Assembly: GCA_965178525.1 (NCBI GenBank)
Contig: CBCXVS010000382.1
Span: 1 to 6,006, forward strand
Direction: 5' to 3'
DNA length: 6,006 nucleotides
DNA from: CBCXVS01 sp965178525
GTDB taxonomy: Bacteria; Tectomicrobia; Entotheonellia; Entotheonellales; Entotheonellaceae
Shown here: positions 1 through 5,904 of the stretch, piece after piece
Position numbering within the stretch: position 1 is the stretch's first letter
Layout of the letters: each line of letters opens with the position of its first letter
The notes under the pieces: model-generated
The model's input: the letters and a program-made list of their open reading frames with translations, nothing else
What the model was told of the DNA's origin: nothing
Database searches by the model: none
Program-made: the position numbers and the translations under genes

Positions 1-75
1 TTGAGCCGTGTGCGATGAAAGTCGCCCGCACGGTTCTGAGGGGGGGGGCATGGCGACATGATGCCCCTACCCGAT
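1..75 (+). mobile_element. Group II intron, 3' end (domains V and VI)
   Basis: The first 75 bases fold as the 3' end of a group II self-splicing intron. Bases 3-36 form a 34-nt domain V: a 9-bp lower stem (3-11 with 28-36) starting with the catalytic AGC triad at 4-6, a 2-nt bulge (CC, 26-27), a 5-bp upper stem (12-16 with 21-25) and a GAAA tetraloop (17-20). After a short linker (37-40), domain VI pairs 41-51 with 61-72 and leaves A69 bulged as the branch-point adenosine. The intron should end after T75, with the usual terminal A-Y (A74 T75) and the branch A seventh from the end. Any reverse transcriptase/maturase would lie left of the window. The fold is seen in the sequence; the exact 3' boundary is inferred from the family rule. 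Confidence 0.9.
3..36 (+). ncRNA. Group II intron domain V (catalytic hairpin)
   Basis: This is the ribozyme active-site hairpin and has the canonical length of 34 nt. All expected elements are present: AGC triad (4-6), GU wobbles at 5/34 and 11/28, a two-base bulge at 26-27 and a GAAA tetraloop at 17-20 closed by a U-G wobble. Every stem position pairs, so the hairpin appears undecayed. An ATG at base 15 opens a + strand reading frame here, but it lies inside this RNA and is not a credible gene start. Confidence 0.9.
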
Positions 76-311
76 GGAGTACTCAGCAAGCGACGTTACG
101 GTTGGCGGGGAATCTGGCGCACGTTCCTGCCCAGCCCCTCATCTTGTCTGCCTCGATCGCTGGTTTCGCACCCGTTCAACTCGCGTTTGCATGGACACAA
201 GCTGAGGACCTGCCCTTGATTCTCGGCCAAGTCAATTTTTTCATGGTATTCGAGGTATGTTTTTTTCGTGCACAAGCTCTGTATGAACTCAGAAAACGGG
301 AAACAGGGTAG
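76..311 (+). pseudogene. 3' exon: C-terminal fragment of a retropepsin-like aspartic protease
   Basis: The frame downstream of the intron encodes about 78 residues to a TAG at 309-311. It reads like the C-terminal lobe of small bacterial retropepsin-like proteases: a strand-rich start (LRLAGNLAHVPAQPL), then LPLILGQVNFFMVFEVCFF near the end, which matches the family pattern of hydrophobic-LG-x-x-x-FF-x-x-F-x-V-x-F. The catalytic Asp-Thr/Ser-Gly loop is absent and would lie in a 5' exon beyond the intron. The frame crosses the predicted splice site in phase: bases 76-77 would complete a codon begun in the 5' exon. Whether it is a spliced, functional gene or a dead fragment cannot be judged here. 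The family call rests on remembered motif patterns and is moderate at best. Confidence 0.45.
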
Positions 312-451
312 TCTTTTTCCTGGAAGTACTTGGCTCTTGAAGCTGCAGAGGCTGGCGTCAGCCTGAATCGGATTGCCAGTGCAAAGCTCAGCCAGTAGAG
401 AAGCGCCAATGGCGCGCGAGTTGAAGCGGCAAGACACGCTGGCAAACCGTC

Positions 452-484
452 TGTCCGGAAGAGCCATGATGGCTCTACCGGACA
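452..484. terminator. Long hairpin between tail-to-tail genes
   Basis: Two 15-base arms (452-466 and 470-484) pair with a single central A-A mismatch around a TGA loop. The hairpin lies 38 bases past the stop of the acyl-CoA dehydrogenase and 140 bases past the + strand protease fragment, so it could end transcription from either side. Neither strand has a proper U-tract after the stem, which weakens the case for intrinsic termination. Apart from a minor 6-bp hairpin at 349-364, the rest of 312-522 shows no gene, RNA or other clear element. Confidence 0.5.
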
Positions 485-522
485 CCTGACGTGATCTTAC
501 GGGACGTGGGGGTAGGGGAGGG

Positions 523-1665
523 CTACAAGTTGATTTCCTGTGCCACGAGCTCGCGATGATACGTCGCATCGCCAAAGGTAAACTCGGAGAACTTCGCGCG
601 TTTGAAATACAGATGCATATCATGTTCCCAGGTAAATCCAATACCGCCATGCACCTGGATACCCTCCCCGGCCGTATAACGATAGGCATCACTACAATAG
701 GCCTTGGCCATGGAGATGGCCAGAGGCGCCTCCGGCACGTCCTCATCCACGGCCCAGGCGGCGTAATAGGCGGCGGATTTCGCCGACTCGACCTGCAGCA
801 TCATTTCCGAACATTTATGTTTGATCGCTTGAAAGCTGCCGATCGGACGTCCGAACTGCACGCGCTCTTTGGCATAGGCGACGCTGAGATCCAGCACACG
901 CTGGGCGCCGCCTACCATCTCGGCGCAGAGCGCGGCGCTGGCGATATGGAGCACTTTGCGTAAAATCGGCCAGCCCATATCCACCTGGCCGAGCAGGCGA
1001 TCGCGGCTCACACGGACGTTGTCAAACGCCACCTCGCATTGCTTCCGGGTTTGATCCATGGTTTGCAGCAGCGTGATCGATACACCGGGGGTATGGCGGT
1101 CGACCAGGAAAAGGCTGATACCAAAACTCTTATCGCCAGCATCCTTGGTGCGGGCCGCCACCACCATGACATCGCTCACATGGGCGTCGGTGATGAACAA
1201 TTTCGTCCCCGAAATGGTGAAGCCGTCTGCCGTTGGGATGGCTTTGACGTCGCTGATGCCTTCGGCGTCGAACCGTCCGGACGGTTCTGTCATCGCCAGG
1301 GTGGCGATGAGCGAGCCCTCGGCGATCTTGGGCAGGTAGATTGATTTCTGTTCCTCCGAACCCCCGAGCAGAATGGTTTGGCCAGCGAGAATGATGCTTG
1401 AGAGAAACGGGGAGGGCAGGAGCGCTGCTCCCATTTCTTCGAGGATGACCGTCAGGTCAACAAAGCCGAGACCCAAACCCCCATATGCTTCGGGGAATGC
1501 GAGCCCCAACCAGCCGAGATCGGCCATTTCTTTCCAGAGATCGGGCGAATAACCGGTATCCTCTTCCATCATCTGGCGCACGAATGTCGTGGGGCACTTC
1601 TCGGCCAGAAAGTCGTGGGCCGTTTGCCGTAATAAGTCCTGCTCTTCACTAAATCCGAAATCCAT
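523..1665 (-). CDS. Acyl-CoA dehydrogenase
   Basis: A 380-residue FAD-dependent acyl-CoA dehydrogenase of normal family length. It would oxidise an acyl-CoA thioester to the trans-2-enoyl-CoA and pass electrons to ETF; the substrate cannot be told from sequence. The N-terminal helical domain covers about 1-115 (FSEEQDLLRQTAHDFL; YGGLGLG at 61-67), the middle beta domain about 120-225 (AMTEPSGRFD at 124-133), and the C-terminal helical domain about 230-375 with ERVQFGRPIGSFQAIKH (267-283) and the FAD-contacting QVHGGIGFTWEHD (337-349). The position matching the medium-chain enzyme's catalytic Glu (YEGT motif) is Phe364 in FTFGDA. This is typical of a FadE-like subgroup that must use another base. 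The ATG at 1665 has a GAAGGA Shine-Dalgarno (1675-1680) nine bases upstream. The gene is 120 bases downstream of the ABC ATPase and probably separated from it by the hairpin at 1738-1768. Confidence 0.95.
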   Translation of the reverse strand: MDFGFSEEQDLLRQTAHDFLAEKCPTTFVRQMMEEDTGYSPDLWKEMADLGWLGLAFPEAYGGLGLGFVDLTVILEEMGAALLPSPFLSSIILAGQTILLGGSEEQKSIYLPKIAEGSLIATLAMTEPSGRFDAEGISDVKAIPTADGFTISGTKLFITDAHVSDVMVVAARTKDAGDKSFGISLFLVDRHTPGVSITLLQTMDQTRKQCEVAFDNVRVSRDRLLGQVDMGWPILRKVLHIASAALCAEMVGGAQRVLDLSVAYAKERVQFGRPIGSFQAIKHKCSEMMLQVESAKSAAYYAAWAVDEDVPEAPLAISMAKAYCSDAYRYTAGEGIQVHGGIGFTWEHDMHLYFKRAKFSEFTFGDATYHRELVAQEINL

Positions 1666-1737
1666 AGAGATAAATCCTTCTCATGACGGGTCAAGGGTGG
1701 TCAGGATGCGCCAAGTTGCGTAGCGCCTTGACATACA

Positions 1738-1768
1738 GACGCCCTCAACCGCACAAGTTGAGGGCGTC
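1738..1768 (-). terminator. Perfect 12-bp stem-loop after the ABC ATPase gene
   Basis: GACGCCCTCAAC (1738-1749) pairs perfectly with 1757-1768 across a 7-base loop. It starts 17 bases after the TAA of the ABC ATPase, the usual place for an intrinsic terminator. The stem is GC-rich, but the bases after it on the - strand (TGTATGTC) are only modestly U-rich, so termination may be partial or the stem may protect the mRNA 3' end. It separates the ABC gene from the acyl-CoA dehydrogenase. Confidence 0.65.
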
Positions 1769-1785
1769 ACGGAGCAAAGTGAAAT

Positions 1786-2886
1786 TTACAGGATGACCTG
1801 TTCCGTCCGGCGATCAAAGAGATGGCAGCGCTCCATGTCAAAGTACACGGGAATCTCTTCGTGCATTCGGGTGCGCATCTGTGGGTCCATCCGGGCGGTG
1901 AAGGTTTGTCCATGCGCGGACAATTCGAGGATGATTTCCGCCCCCAGCGGTTCCAGGACCTCCACGGTCGACTTGATCGGCACCAAGTTGCGATCTTGGG
2001 CATTGTCCGCGGACAAAATGTCTTCCGGCCGGATACCGAGCACCACGTCTTTATTCATATAGGCTTCGGCCTGCTTGGCGCGGTCTGCCGGCAGGGCCAA
2101 ACGGGTTCCACTCACGTCAACCTGGCAGGAGCCGTTATCCTGCACGACGCGTGCGTCGAGGAAATTCATCGGCGGGCTACCGATAAAGCCGGCGACAAAC
2201 TGATTCACCGGCTCATTGTAGACTTGCATGGGTGAGCCGACTTGCTGAATGAAGCCATTGCGCATGACGACAATCCGATCACCCATCGTCATCGCTTCGA
2301 CTTGGTCGTGGGTGACGTAAATCATCGTGGCATTGAGACGTTCGTGAAGTTTGATGAGCTCGGCGCGCATGTTGACCCGCAGTTTGGCATCGAGGTTGCT
2401 CAAGGGCTCATCGAAGAGAAAGACTTCCGGATCACGCACAATCGCCCGGCCTACTGCCACCCGTTGCCGCTGACCACCGGAGAGCTGTTTGGGCTTGCGC
2501 TCCAACAACTCGCCAATACCTAAAATGTCAGCGGCGTTTTTCACGCGGCGATCGATGTCGGCTTTGGGCGTCCGACGGAGTTTTAAGGAAAACGCCATAT
2601 TTTTGTAGACGCTCATATGCGGGTACAGCGCGTAATTCTGGAAAACCATGGCGATATTGCGATCTTTTGGGGGGACATCGTTCACCACGCGATCGCCGAT
2701 GAGGATCTCGCCTTCCGTGATATCCTCCAGCCCTGCGACCATGCGCAAGGTGGTCGTCTTGCCACAGCCCGAGGGGCCGACCAGGACGACGAATTCCTTA
2801 TCCTCAATATCGAGATTCACGTCGTTGACCGCAATGACTTCCTCGGAAAATCGTTTGACGAGGCTGCGCAAGGTCACTTGTGACAT
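1786..2886 (-). CDS. ABC transporter ATP-binding protein, MalK/UgpC (CUT1) type
   Basis: A 366-residue cytoplasmic ATPase of the family that powers uptake of sugars, oligosaccharides or glycerol-3-phosphate. All nucleotide-binding motifs are intact: Walker A GPSGCGKTT (37-45), Q-loop Gln83 in FQNYALYPHMSV, signature LSGGQRQR (135-142), Walker B VFLFDEP (155-161), D-loop SNLD (163-166) and H-loop His193. A C-terminal regulatory domain of about 125 residues (from about 240, including GIRPEDI at 284-290) is the TOBE/OB-fold part typical of MalK-like proteins. No permease or solute-binding gene lies in the window, so it is either an orphan that may serve several importers or a displaced member of an operon. 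The ATG at 2886 has a strong Shine-Dalgarno, GGGAGGA (2895-2901), eight bases upstream, and a good promoter lies further up. The transported substrate cannot be assigned. Confidence 0.95.
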   Translation of the reverse strand: MSQVTLRSLVKRFSEEVIAVNDVNLDIEDKEFVVLVGPSGCGKTTTLRMVAGLEDITEGEILIGDRVVNDVPPKDRNIAMVFQNYALYPHMSVYKNMAFSLKLRRTPKADIDRRVKNAADILGIGELLERKPKQLSGGQRQRVAVGRAIVRDPEVFLFDEPLSNLDAKLRVNMRAELIKLHERLNATMIYVTHDQVEAMTMGDRIVVMRNGFIQQVGSPMQVYNEPVNQFVAGFIGSPPMNFLDARVVQDNGSCQVDVSGTRLALPADRAKQAEAYMNKDVVLGIRPEDILSADNAQDRNLVPIKSTVEVLEPLGAEIILELSAHGQTFTARMDPQMRTRMHEEIPVYFDMERCHLFDRRTEQVIL

Positions 2887-2931
2887 GGATTGATTCCTCC
2901 CTACCTTACTTCTGCCCTAGAGTGCGCGGCG

Positions 2932-2960
2932 ATTGTGTCATGTTGTCTGACACCTGTCAA
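2932..2960 (-). promoter_or_regulatory. Sigma-70-like promoter for the ABC ATPase gene
   Basis: On the - strand a perfect -35 box TTGACA (2955-2960) is followed by a 17-base spacer and a -10 box CACAAT (2932-2937, 4 of 6 matches). Transcription would start near 2925, giving a leader of about 40 bases before the ATG at 2886. An inverted repeat, TGACA-CC-TGTCA (2948-2959), overlaps the -35 box and could be an operator. Position, spacing and box match agree; use in the cell is inferred. Confidence 0.6.
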
Positions 2961-2986
2961 GACACGCCGGTATCCTGAAGGCGAAA

Positions 2987-3025
2987 GATGCCATGATTGA
3001 TGCCGTGATATATGATGCCGTGCCT
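2987..3025. repeat. Three short direct repeats, GATGCCRTG type
   Basis: Three near-identical copies of GATGCC(A/G)TG lie at 2987-2995, 2999-3007 and 3014-3022, with start-to-start distances of 12 and 15 bases. They sit just past the stop of the acyl-CoA ligase (3039-3041) and upstream of the ABC promoter. The first two copies extend to a 12-base unit differing at two positions (GATGCCATGATT and GATGCCGTGATA). The function is unknown; it may be a small slippage duplication. Confidence 0.5.
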
Positions 3026-3038
3026 GCTGTGCAGGTGT

Positions 3039-4670
3039 TTAAACCTGACGGTTGAGGGTGTACCCCGCGGCTTCGCGGTCCCACGTGTCGGGGGTGATGC
3101 CCTCCGATTTGAGCTGATATTTCATCGTGCGTTCCGTGCCGGTTTTGGGAAACTCGGCCACGACGCGGACGTAGCGTGGAATCATAAAATAGGCCATGGT
3201 CGCCTCACAGTGCGCCATCAGCGCCGCCGGTTCAAACCGGGCGCCCGGCTGCAGCACAATCGCGACCATCACATCATCTTCACCCAGGTCGGACGGAATG
3301 GCGTACGCGGCCGATTCCAGGATGTCGGAGTGGTTGTTGATCATCTTTTCGACCTCGAACGACGAGATATTTTCGCCCCGCCGCCGCATGAAATCGCTTT
3401 TGCGATCTACGAAGAAGAAATACCCGTCCTCATCCTGATAGGCCAGGTCGCCACTGCGAATCCAGCCGCCACGCGTTTTTTCCGCCGTGGCCTCCGGATT
3501 CCTGTAATATTCCGTGAGTGATCCTTCCCCCTTGGGGCGGTAGATGAGTTCGCCAACCTCACCCGGCGGCAGTTCCCGGTCGTTGTCATCTACCACTTGC
3601 ATATCAAAGGTGGCGCCCGGTTTGCCCATCGAGCCCACCTTGTCCTCGGTTTTGGCATCCGTGTTGATCATGAAGCCGCCTTCGGTTTGCGAATACAGCT
3701 CCACGATCTTCGTGTTAAACCGTTCCTCGAATGCCTCCCAAATGGTCCTGGGCGCCGCCGCACTCAAGGCAATCCGTAACGGATTGTCCGCATCATTGGA
3801 CCTGGCGGGCTGTTTGACCAGAATGGGAATCATCGCGCCCAAGAACAGCGTGAACGTCGCCTGATATTGCCGCACATCGTCCCAAAACCGGCTGGCGCTG
3901 AAGCGCTCGGCTATAGCCACCTTGGTGTCGGAGACGAGCGCCATCCAGACCATGTTCTGACCGCCGATGTGGAACAAAGGCAGGGTGTTGTAGATGACGT
4001 CTGTCTCGGTAAAGCCAGTCATGATGGGCAGCACGAAGCCGCCATAACAGCGGCTATGCCGATGCACCACGCCCTTGGGCAGCCCGGTCGTGCCAGAGGT
4101 GTACATGATCGAGTCGATATCCTCGGACCAGACCTCTTTCATCGGGCTGGTCGCCGGCGCCGTGAGGAGGTCGCCAAAGTCGACACCACCGGCTGGGATG
4201 TGGGTCGCTTGTTTGCCTGGCTCGCCTAGCACGACGATCCGTTTGAGCTGCGTCAGATGATCTCGCACGTCGGTCAGCGCGGGTATAAACCGCTCACTCA
4301 AAATCATCGTCTCGGCGTCGGAGTGATTGATAATATAGCTCAGCCCCTCGCCCCGCAGCGCGGTGTTGAGCGGCACCGTTACACCGCCCAATTTGGCATT
4401 GCCCCACCAAGCATAGAGAAATTCCGGAATGTTGGGCAGCATGACGCAGACTTTGTCATCTTTTTTGACGCCCAGGCCCTCGAGGGCATTTCCGACACGA
4501 TTGACGCGCTCGTCAAGCTGATCATACGTCATGGCCTCATGCTCGGTTAGTACAGCCACCTTGCCGGCATTCATGGCGGCTTTATCTTCGAAAATTTTCC
4601 CGTAGCTTTCCCAAGATTCATCCATCGAGTTCCAGACTTCGATGATCTTCGCTTGCACATCGTCAGCCAT
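3039..4670 (-). CDS. ATP-dependent acyl-CoA ligase (AMP-forming), CaiC-like
   Basis: A 543-residue member of the ANL superfamily that would activate a carboxylic acid to its CoA thioester via an acyl-adenylate. The best resemblance is to ligases labelled crotonobetaine/carnitine-CoA or generic acyl-CoA ligase; the true substrate is unknown. Residues are numbered from this start. The P-loop YTSGTTGLPKGVVH is at 190-203, the A5 motif YSQTEG at 326-331, and the A7/hinge region WIRSGDLAYQDEDGY...DRKSDFMRRRGENISSFEVE at about 403-441. The A10 motif reads PKTGTERTMKYQLK (508-521), so the usual catalytic Lys is Arg514. The frame is open to an ATG at 4727, but the ATG at 4670 is preferred: it has GGGGGA (4676-4681) five bases upstream and starts with a normal-looking N-terminus (MADDVQAK), while the extra 19 residues have no clear ribosome site. 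The gene lies 138 bases downstream of the ferredoxin-MocA fusion. Confidence 0.9.
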   Translation of the reverse strand: MADDVQAKIIEVWNSMDESWESYGKIFEDKAAMNAGKVAVLTEHEAMTYDQLDERVNRVGNALEGLGVKKDDKVCVMLPNIPEFLYAWWGNAKLGGVTVPLNTALRGEGLSYIINHSDAETMILSERFIPALTDVRDHLTQLKRIVVLGEPGKQATHIPAGGVDFGDLLTAPATSPMKEVWSEDIDSIMYTSGTTGLPKGVVHRHSRCYGGFVLPIMTGFTETDVIYNTLPLFHIGGQNMVWMALVSDTKVAIAERFSASRFWDDVRQYQATFTLFLGAMIPILVKQPARSNDADNPLRIALSAAAPRTIWEAFEERFNTKIVELYSQTEGGFMINTDAKTEDKVGSMGKPGATFDMQVVDDNDRELPPGEVGELIYRPKGEGSLTEYYRNPEATAEKTRGGWIRSGDLAYQDEDGYFFFVDRKSDFMRRRGENISSFEVEKMINNHSDILESAAYAIPSDLGEDDVMVAIVLQPGARFEPAALMAHCEATMAYFMIPRYVRVVAEFPKTGTERTMKYQLKSEGITPDTWDREAAGYTLNRQV

Positions 4671-4675
4671 GTGCG

Positions 4676-4681
4676 TCCCCC
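4676..4681 (-). promoter_or_regulatory. Ribosome binding site deciding the ligase start
   Basis: GGGGGA on the - strand lies five bases before the ATG at 4670. The in-frame ATG codons at 4685 and 4727 have no comparable site, and the 4685 codon runs directly into this motif. The site therefore favours 4670 as the start and leaves 4671-4727 as leader. Confidence 0.6.
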
Positions 4682-4760
4682 GCATGCTAGACGGTTTAAG
4701 TACCTGGGCAGCATTATCTTTATACATTTCTTCAGAGGAAACATATAAATTTAATTTTGT

Positions 4761-4778
4761 TTCGGTACGTTCGGTACG
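4761..4778. repeat. Tandem 9-bp repeat, 2 x TTCGGTACG
   Basis: Two exact head-to-tail copies of TTCGGTACG lie in the gap between the fusion gene and the ligase, next to an AT-rich stretch (4741-4760). The position upstream of the ligase would suit binding of a regulator to two half-sites on the same face, but nothing else supports this, and it may be a chance duplication. Confidence 0.5.
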
Positions 4779-4782
4779 TATT

Positions 4783-4800
4783 CTAAGCGGCGCCGCTCAG
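4783..4800 (-). terminator. GC-rich palindrome after the ferredoxin-MocA fusion gene
   Basis: AGCGGCGCCGCT (4786-4797) is a perfect 12-base palindrome. In - strand RNA the pairing extends to CUGAGCGGC/GCCGCUUAG with one G-U pair. It begins nine bases after the TAG of the fusion gene. No U-run follows (AATACG), so it is a weak terminator candidate and could also be a protein-binding palindrome. Confidence 0.35.
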
Positions 4801-4808
4801 TCATGACG

Positions 4809-5900
4809 CTACGACGCTGGGCGTTGCAGCCACCGCTGTAATTCGGCTTCGTACTCTTCCTGATAATCCATATCCCGCAGAATGGCGTCATCCTGCAGGG
4901 GCACTTCCAGCGTGTCGTCCGGGTGGGCACGGGTGACGAGGTTCAAGCCCTGCTCATGGCCGAGCGCGAGTACAGCCTGACGATACCGGGATGACAGCAC
5001 AATGGGATGTCCGCGCTTGCCTTGCCATGTGGGAATCACGATGCCCTTTCCCGTCTGCCTAAAAGCTGCCAGCACTTGGGCTACTGGCGTCATTCCCAGG
5101 TGCGGTTGGTCCACCAAGGCGAGCAAATACCCGTCCGGGATCGGCGTCATACCCCGCATCGCCACCTGTACGGACGTCGTCATGCCCTGGCGATAATCGG
5201 CATTGTACAGGAAGTGAATGGGTAGATCGTGCAGGACGGCTTCAATCTCTGCGGCCCGGTGCCCCAAGACCACGGCGACACGGGCGAGATCCGCTTGCAA
5301 TAACGGCTGGATAACCTGTTCGATGACGGTCCGCTCGCCAAAAGGAAGCAGCGCCTTGAGCCGCCCCATGCGGCGCGATTCCCCCGCCGCCAGGACCACG
5401 CCCACCACGCGCCCGGTCATGCGGCCGGCCTGAGCGCGCCGGTCTGCGGCTGCGGCCTTAATGGCGTCCACGATTTTCACGTAGCCCGTGCAGCGGCAGA
5501 GATTCCCGGAAATGCCCCAGCGAATCTCTTCATCCGTGGGGTTGGGATGACGGTCCAAGAGCGCTTTTGCCGCCAAAATCATGCCCGGCGTACAAAAGCC
5601 GCACTGGGTCCCGCCATAGGTGACAAACGCTTGCTGCACCGGATGCAGCGCCTCGTCCGATCCCAGCCCCTCGATGGTGACGACCTCGCGTTCGTGTGCT
5701 TCGAGACCGAAAATCAGGCAGGAATCGACGATCTGGCCATCGAGCATGACCGTGCAGGCGCTGCACTCGCCTTCACTACAACCTTCCTTGGTACCCGTGA
5801 GATGCAGCTCTTCACGCAATACCTGGAGCAATGATTGTCGCGGCTCAATCGCGACCTCATGCTTTGAGCCATTCACGGTCAATGCGATCCGACGTTTCAC
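4809..5900 (-). CDS. Fused [2Fe-2S] molybdenum-hydroxylase subunit and MocA-like nucleotidyltransferase
   Basis: A single 363-residue frame joins two proteins that are normally separate. Residues 1 to about 155 are the small iron-sulfur subunit of the xanthine dehydrogenase/CO dehydrogenase (CoxS) family. The plant-type cluster ligands are C41, C46, C49 and C61 and the second cluster's are C100, C103, C135 and C137, so all eight are present. This subunit passes electrons between the molybdenum cofactor and FAD. Residues 161 to about 355 are a MobA/MocA-type transferase with VLAAGESRRMGRLK (169-182), the GMTTS segment (239-243), LVDQPHL (262-268, Asp264 a likely metal ligand) and RGHPIVL (296-302). 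MocA makes molybdopterin cytosine dinucleotide, the cofactor of many such hydroxylases. The linker is only about ten residues (ADRRAQAGRM). The start is a GTG at 5900 with AAGGAG (5906-5911) five bases upstream. Met161 could once have been an independent start but has no ribosome site. No large or FAD subunit lies in the window. Confidence 0.93.
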   Translation of the reverse strand: MKRRIALTVNGSKHEVAIEPRQSLLQVLREELHLTGTKEGCSEGECSACTVMLDGQIVDSCLIFGLEAHEREVVTIEGLGSDEALHPVQQAFVTYGGTQCGFCTPGMILAAKALLDRHPNPTDEEIRWGISGNLCRCTGYVKIVDAIKAAAADRRAQAGRMTGRVVGVVLAAGESRRMGRLKALLPFGERTVIEQVIQPLLQADLARVAVVLGHRAAEIEAVLHDLPIHFLYNADYRQGMTTSVQVAMRGMTPIPDGYLLALVDQPHLGMTPVAQVLAAFRQTGKGIVIPTWQGKRGHPIVLSSRYRQAVLALGHEQGLNLVTRAHPDDTLEVPLQDDAILRDMDYQEEYEAELQRWLQRPAS

Positions 5901-5904
5901 GTGT

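Noticed and set aside
15..75. Start of a + strand reading frame at ATG 15
   Set aside because: The first 20 or so codons lie inside group II intron domains V and VI; only the part after base 75 has protein-like features.
349..364. 6-bp hairpin AGGCTG-GCGT-CAGCCT in the gene-free stretch
   Set aside because: It is short, has no U-tract on either strand and is within what chance would give in this length.
176..445. 89-codon - strand frame in the gap left of the dehydrogenase
   Set aside because: It is antisense to the more protein-like + strand fragment, has no good ribosome site that I can see, and its sequence resembles no family I know.
96..746. 216-codon - strand frame overlapping the end of the acyl-CoA dehydrogenase
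   Set aside because: It overlaps the dehydrogenase out of frame, is low in recognisable motifs and runs antisense to the protease fragment; it is a shadow frame.
1650..1737. Promoter for the acyl-CoA dehydrogenase
   Set aside because: TTGACC occurs upstream, but the only candidate -10 (TATCTC) would fall directly on the start codon; no convincing promoter was seen.
3023..3035. Small hairpin CCTGC-TGT-GCAGG just past the ligase stop
   Set aside because: The stem is only 5 bp and no U-run follows, too weak to call a terminator.
4671..4727. Longer N-terminus of the acyl-CoA ligase starting at ATG 4727
   Set aside because: No clear ribosome site precedes 4727, the extra residues do not resemble the family's N-terminus, and a -10-like sequence lies within this stretch.
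4812..5420. Separate MocA gene starting at Met161 of the fusion
   Set aside because: No Shine-Dalgarno precedes this ATG, and no stop codon separates it from the ferredoxin part in the same frame, so a fusion is the simpler reading.
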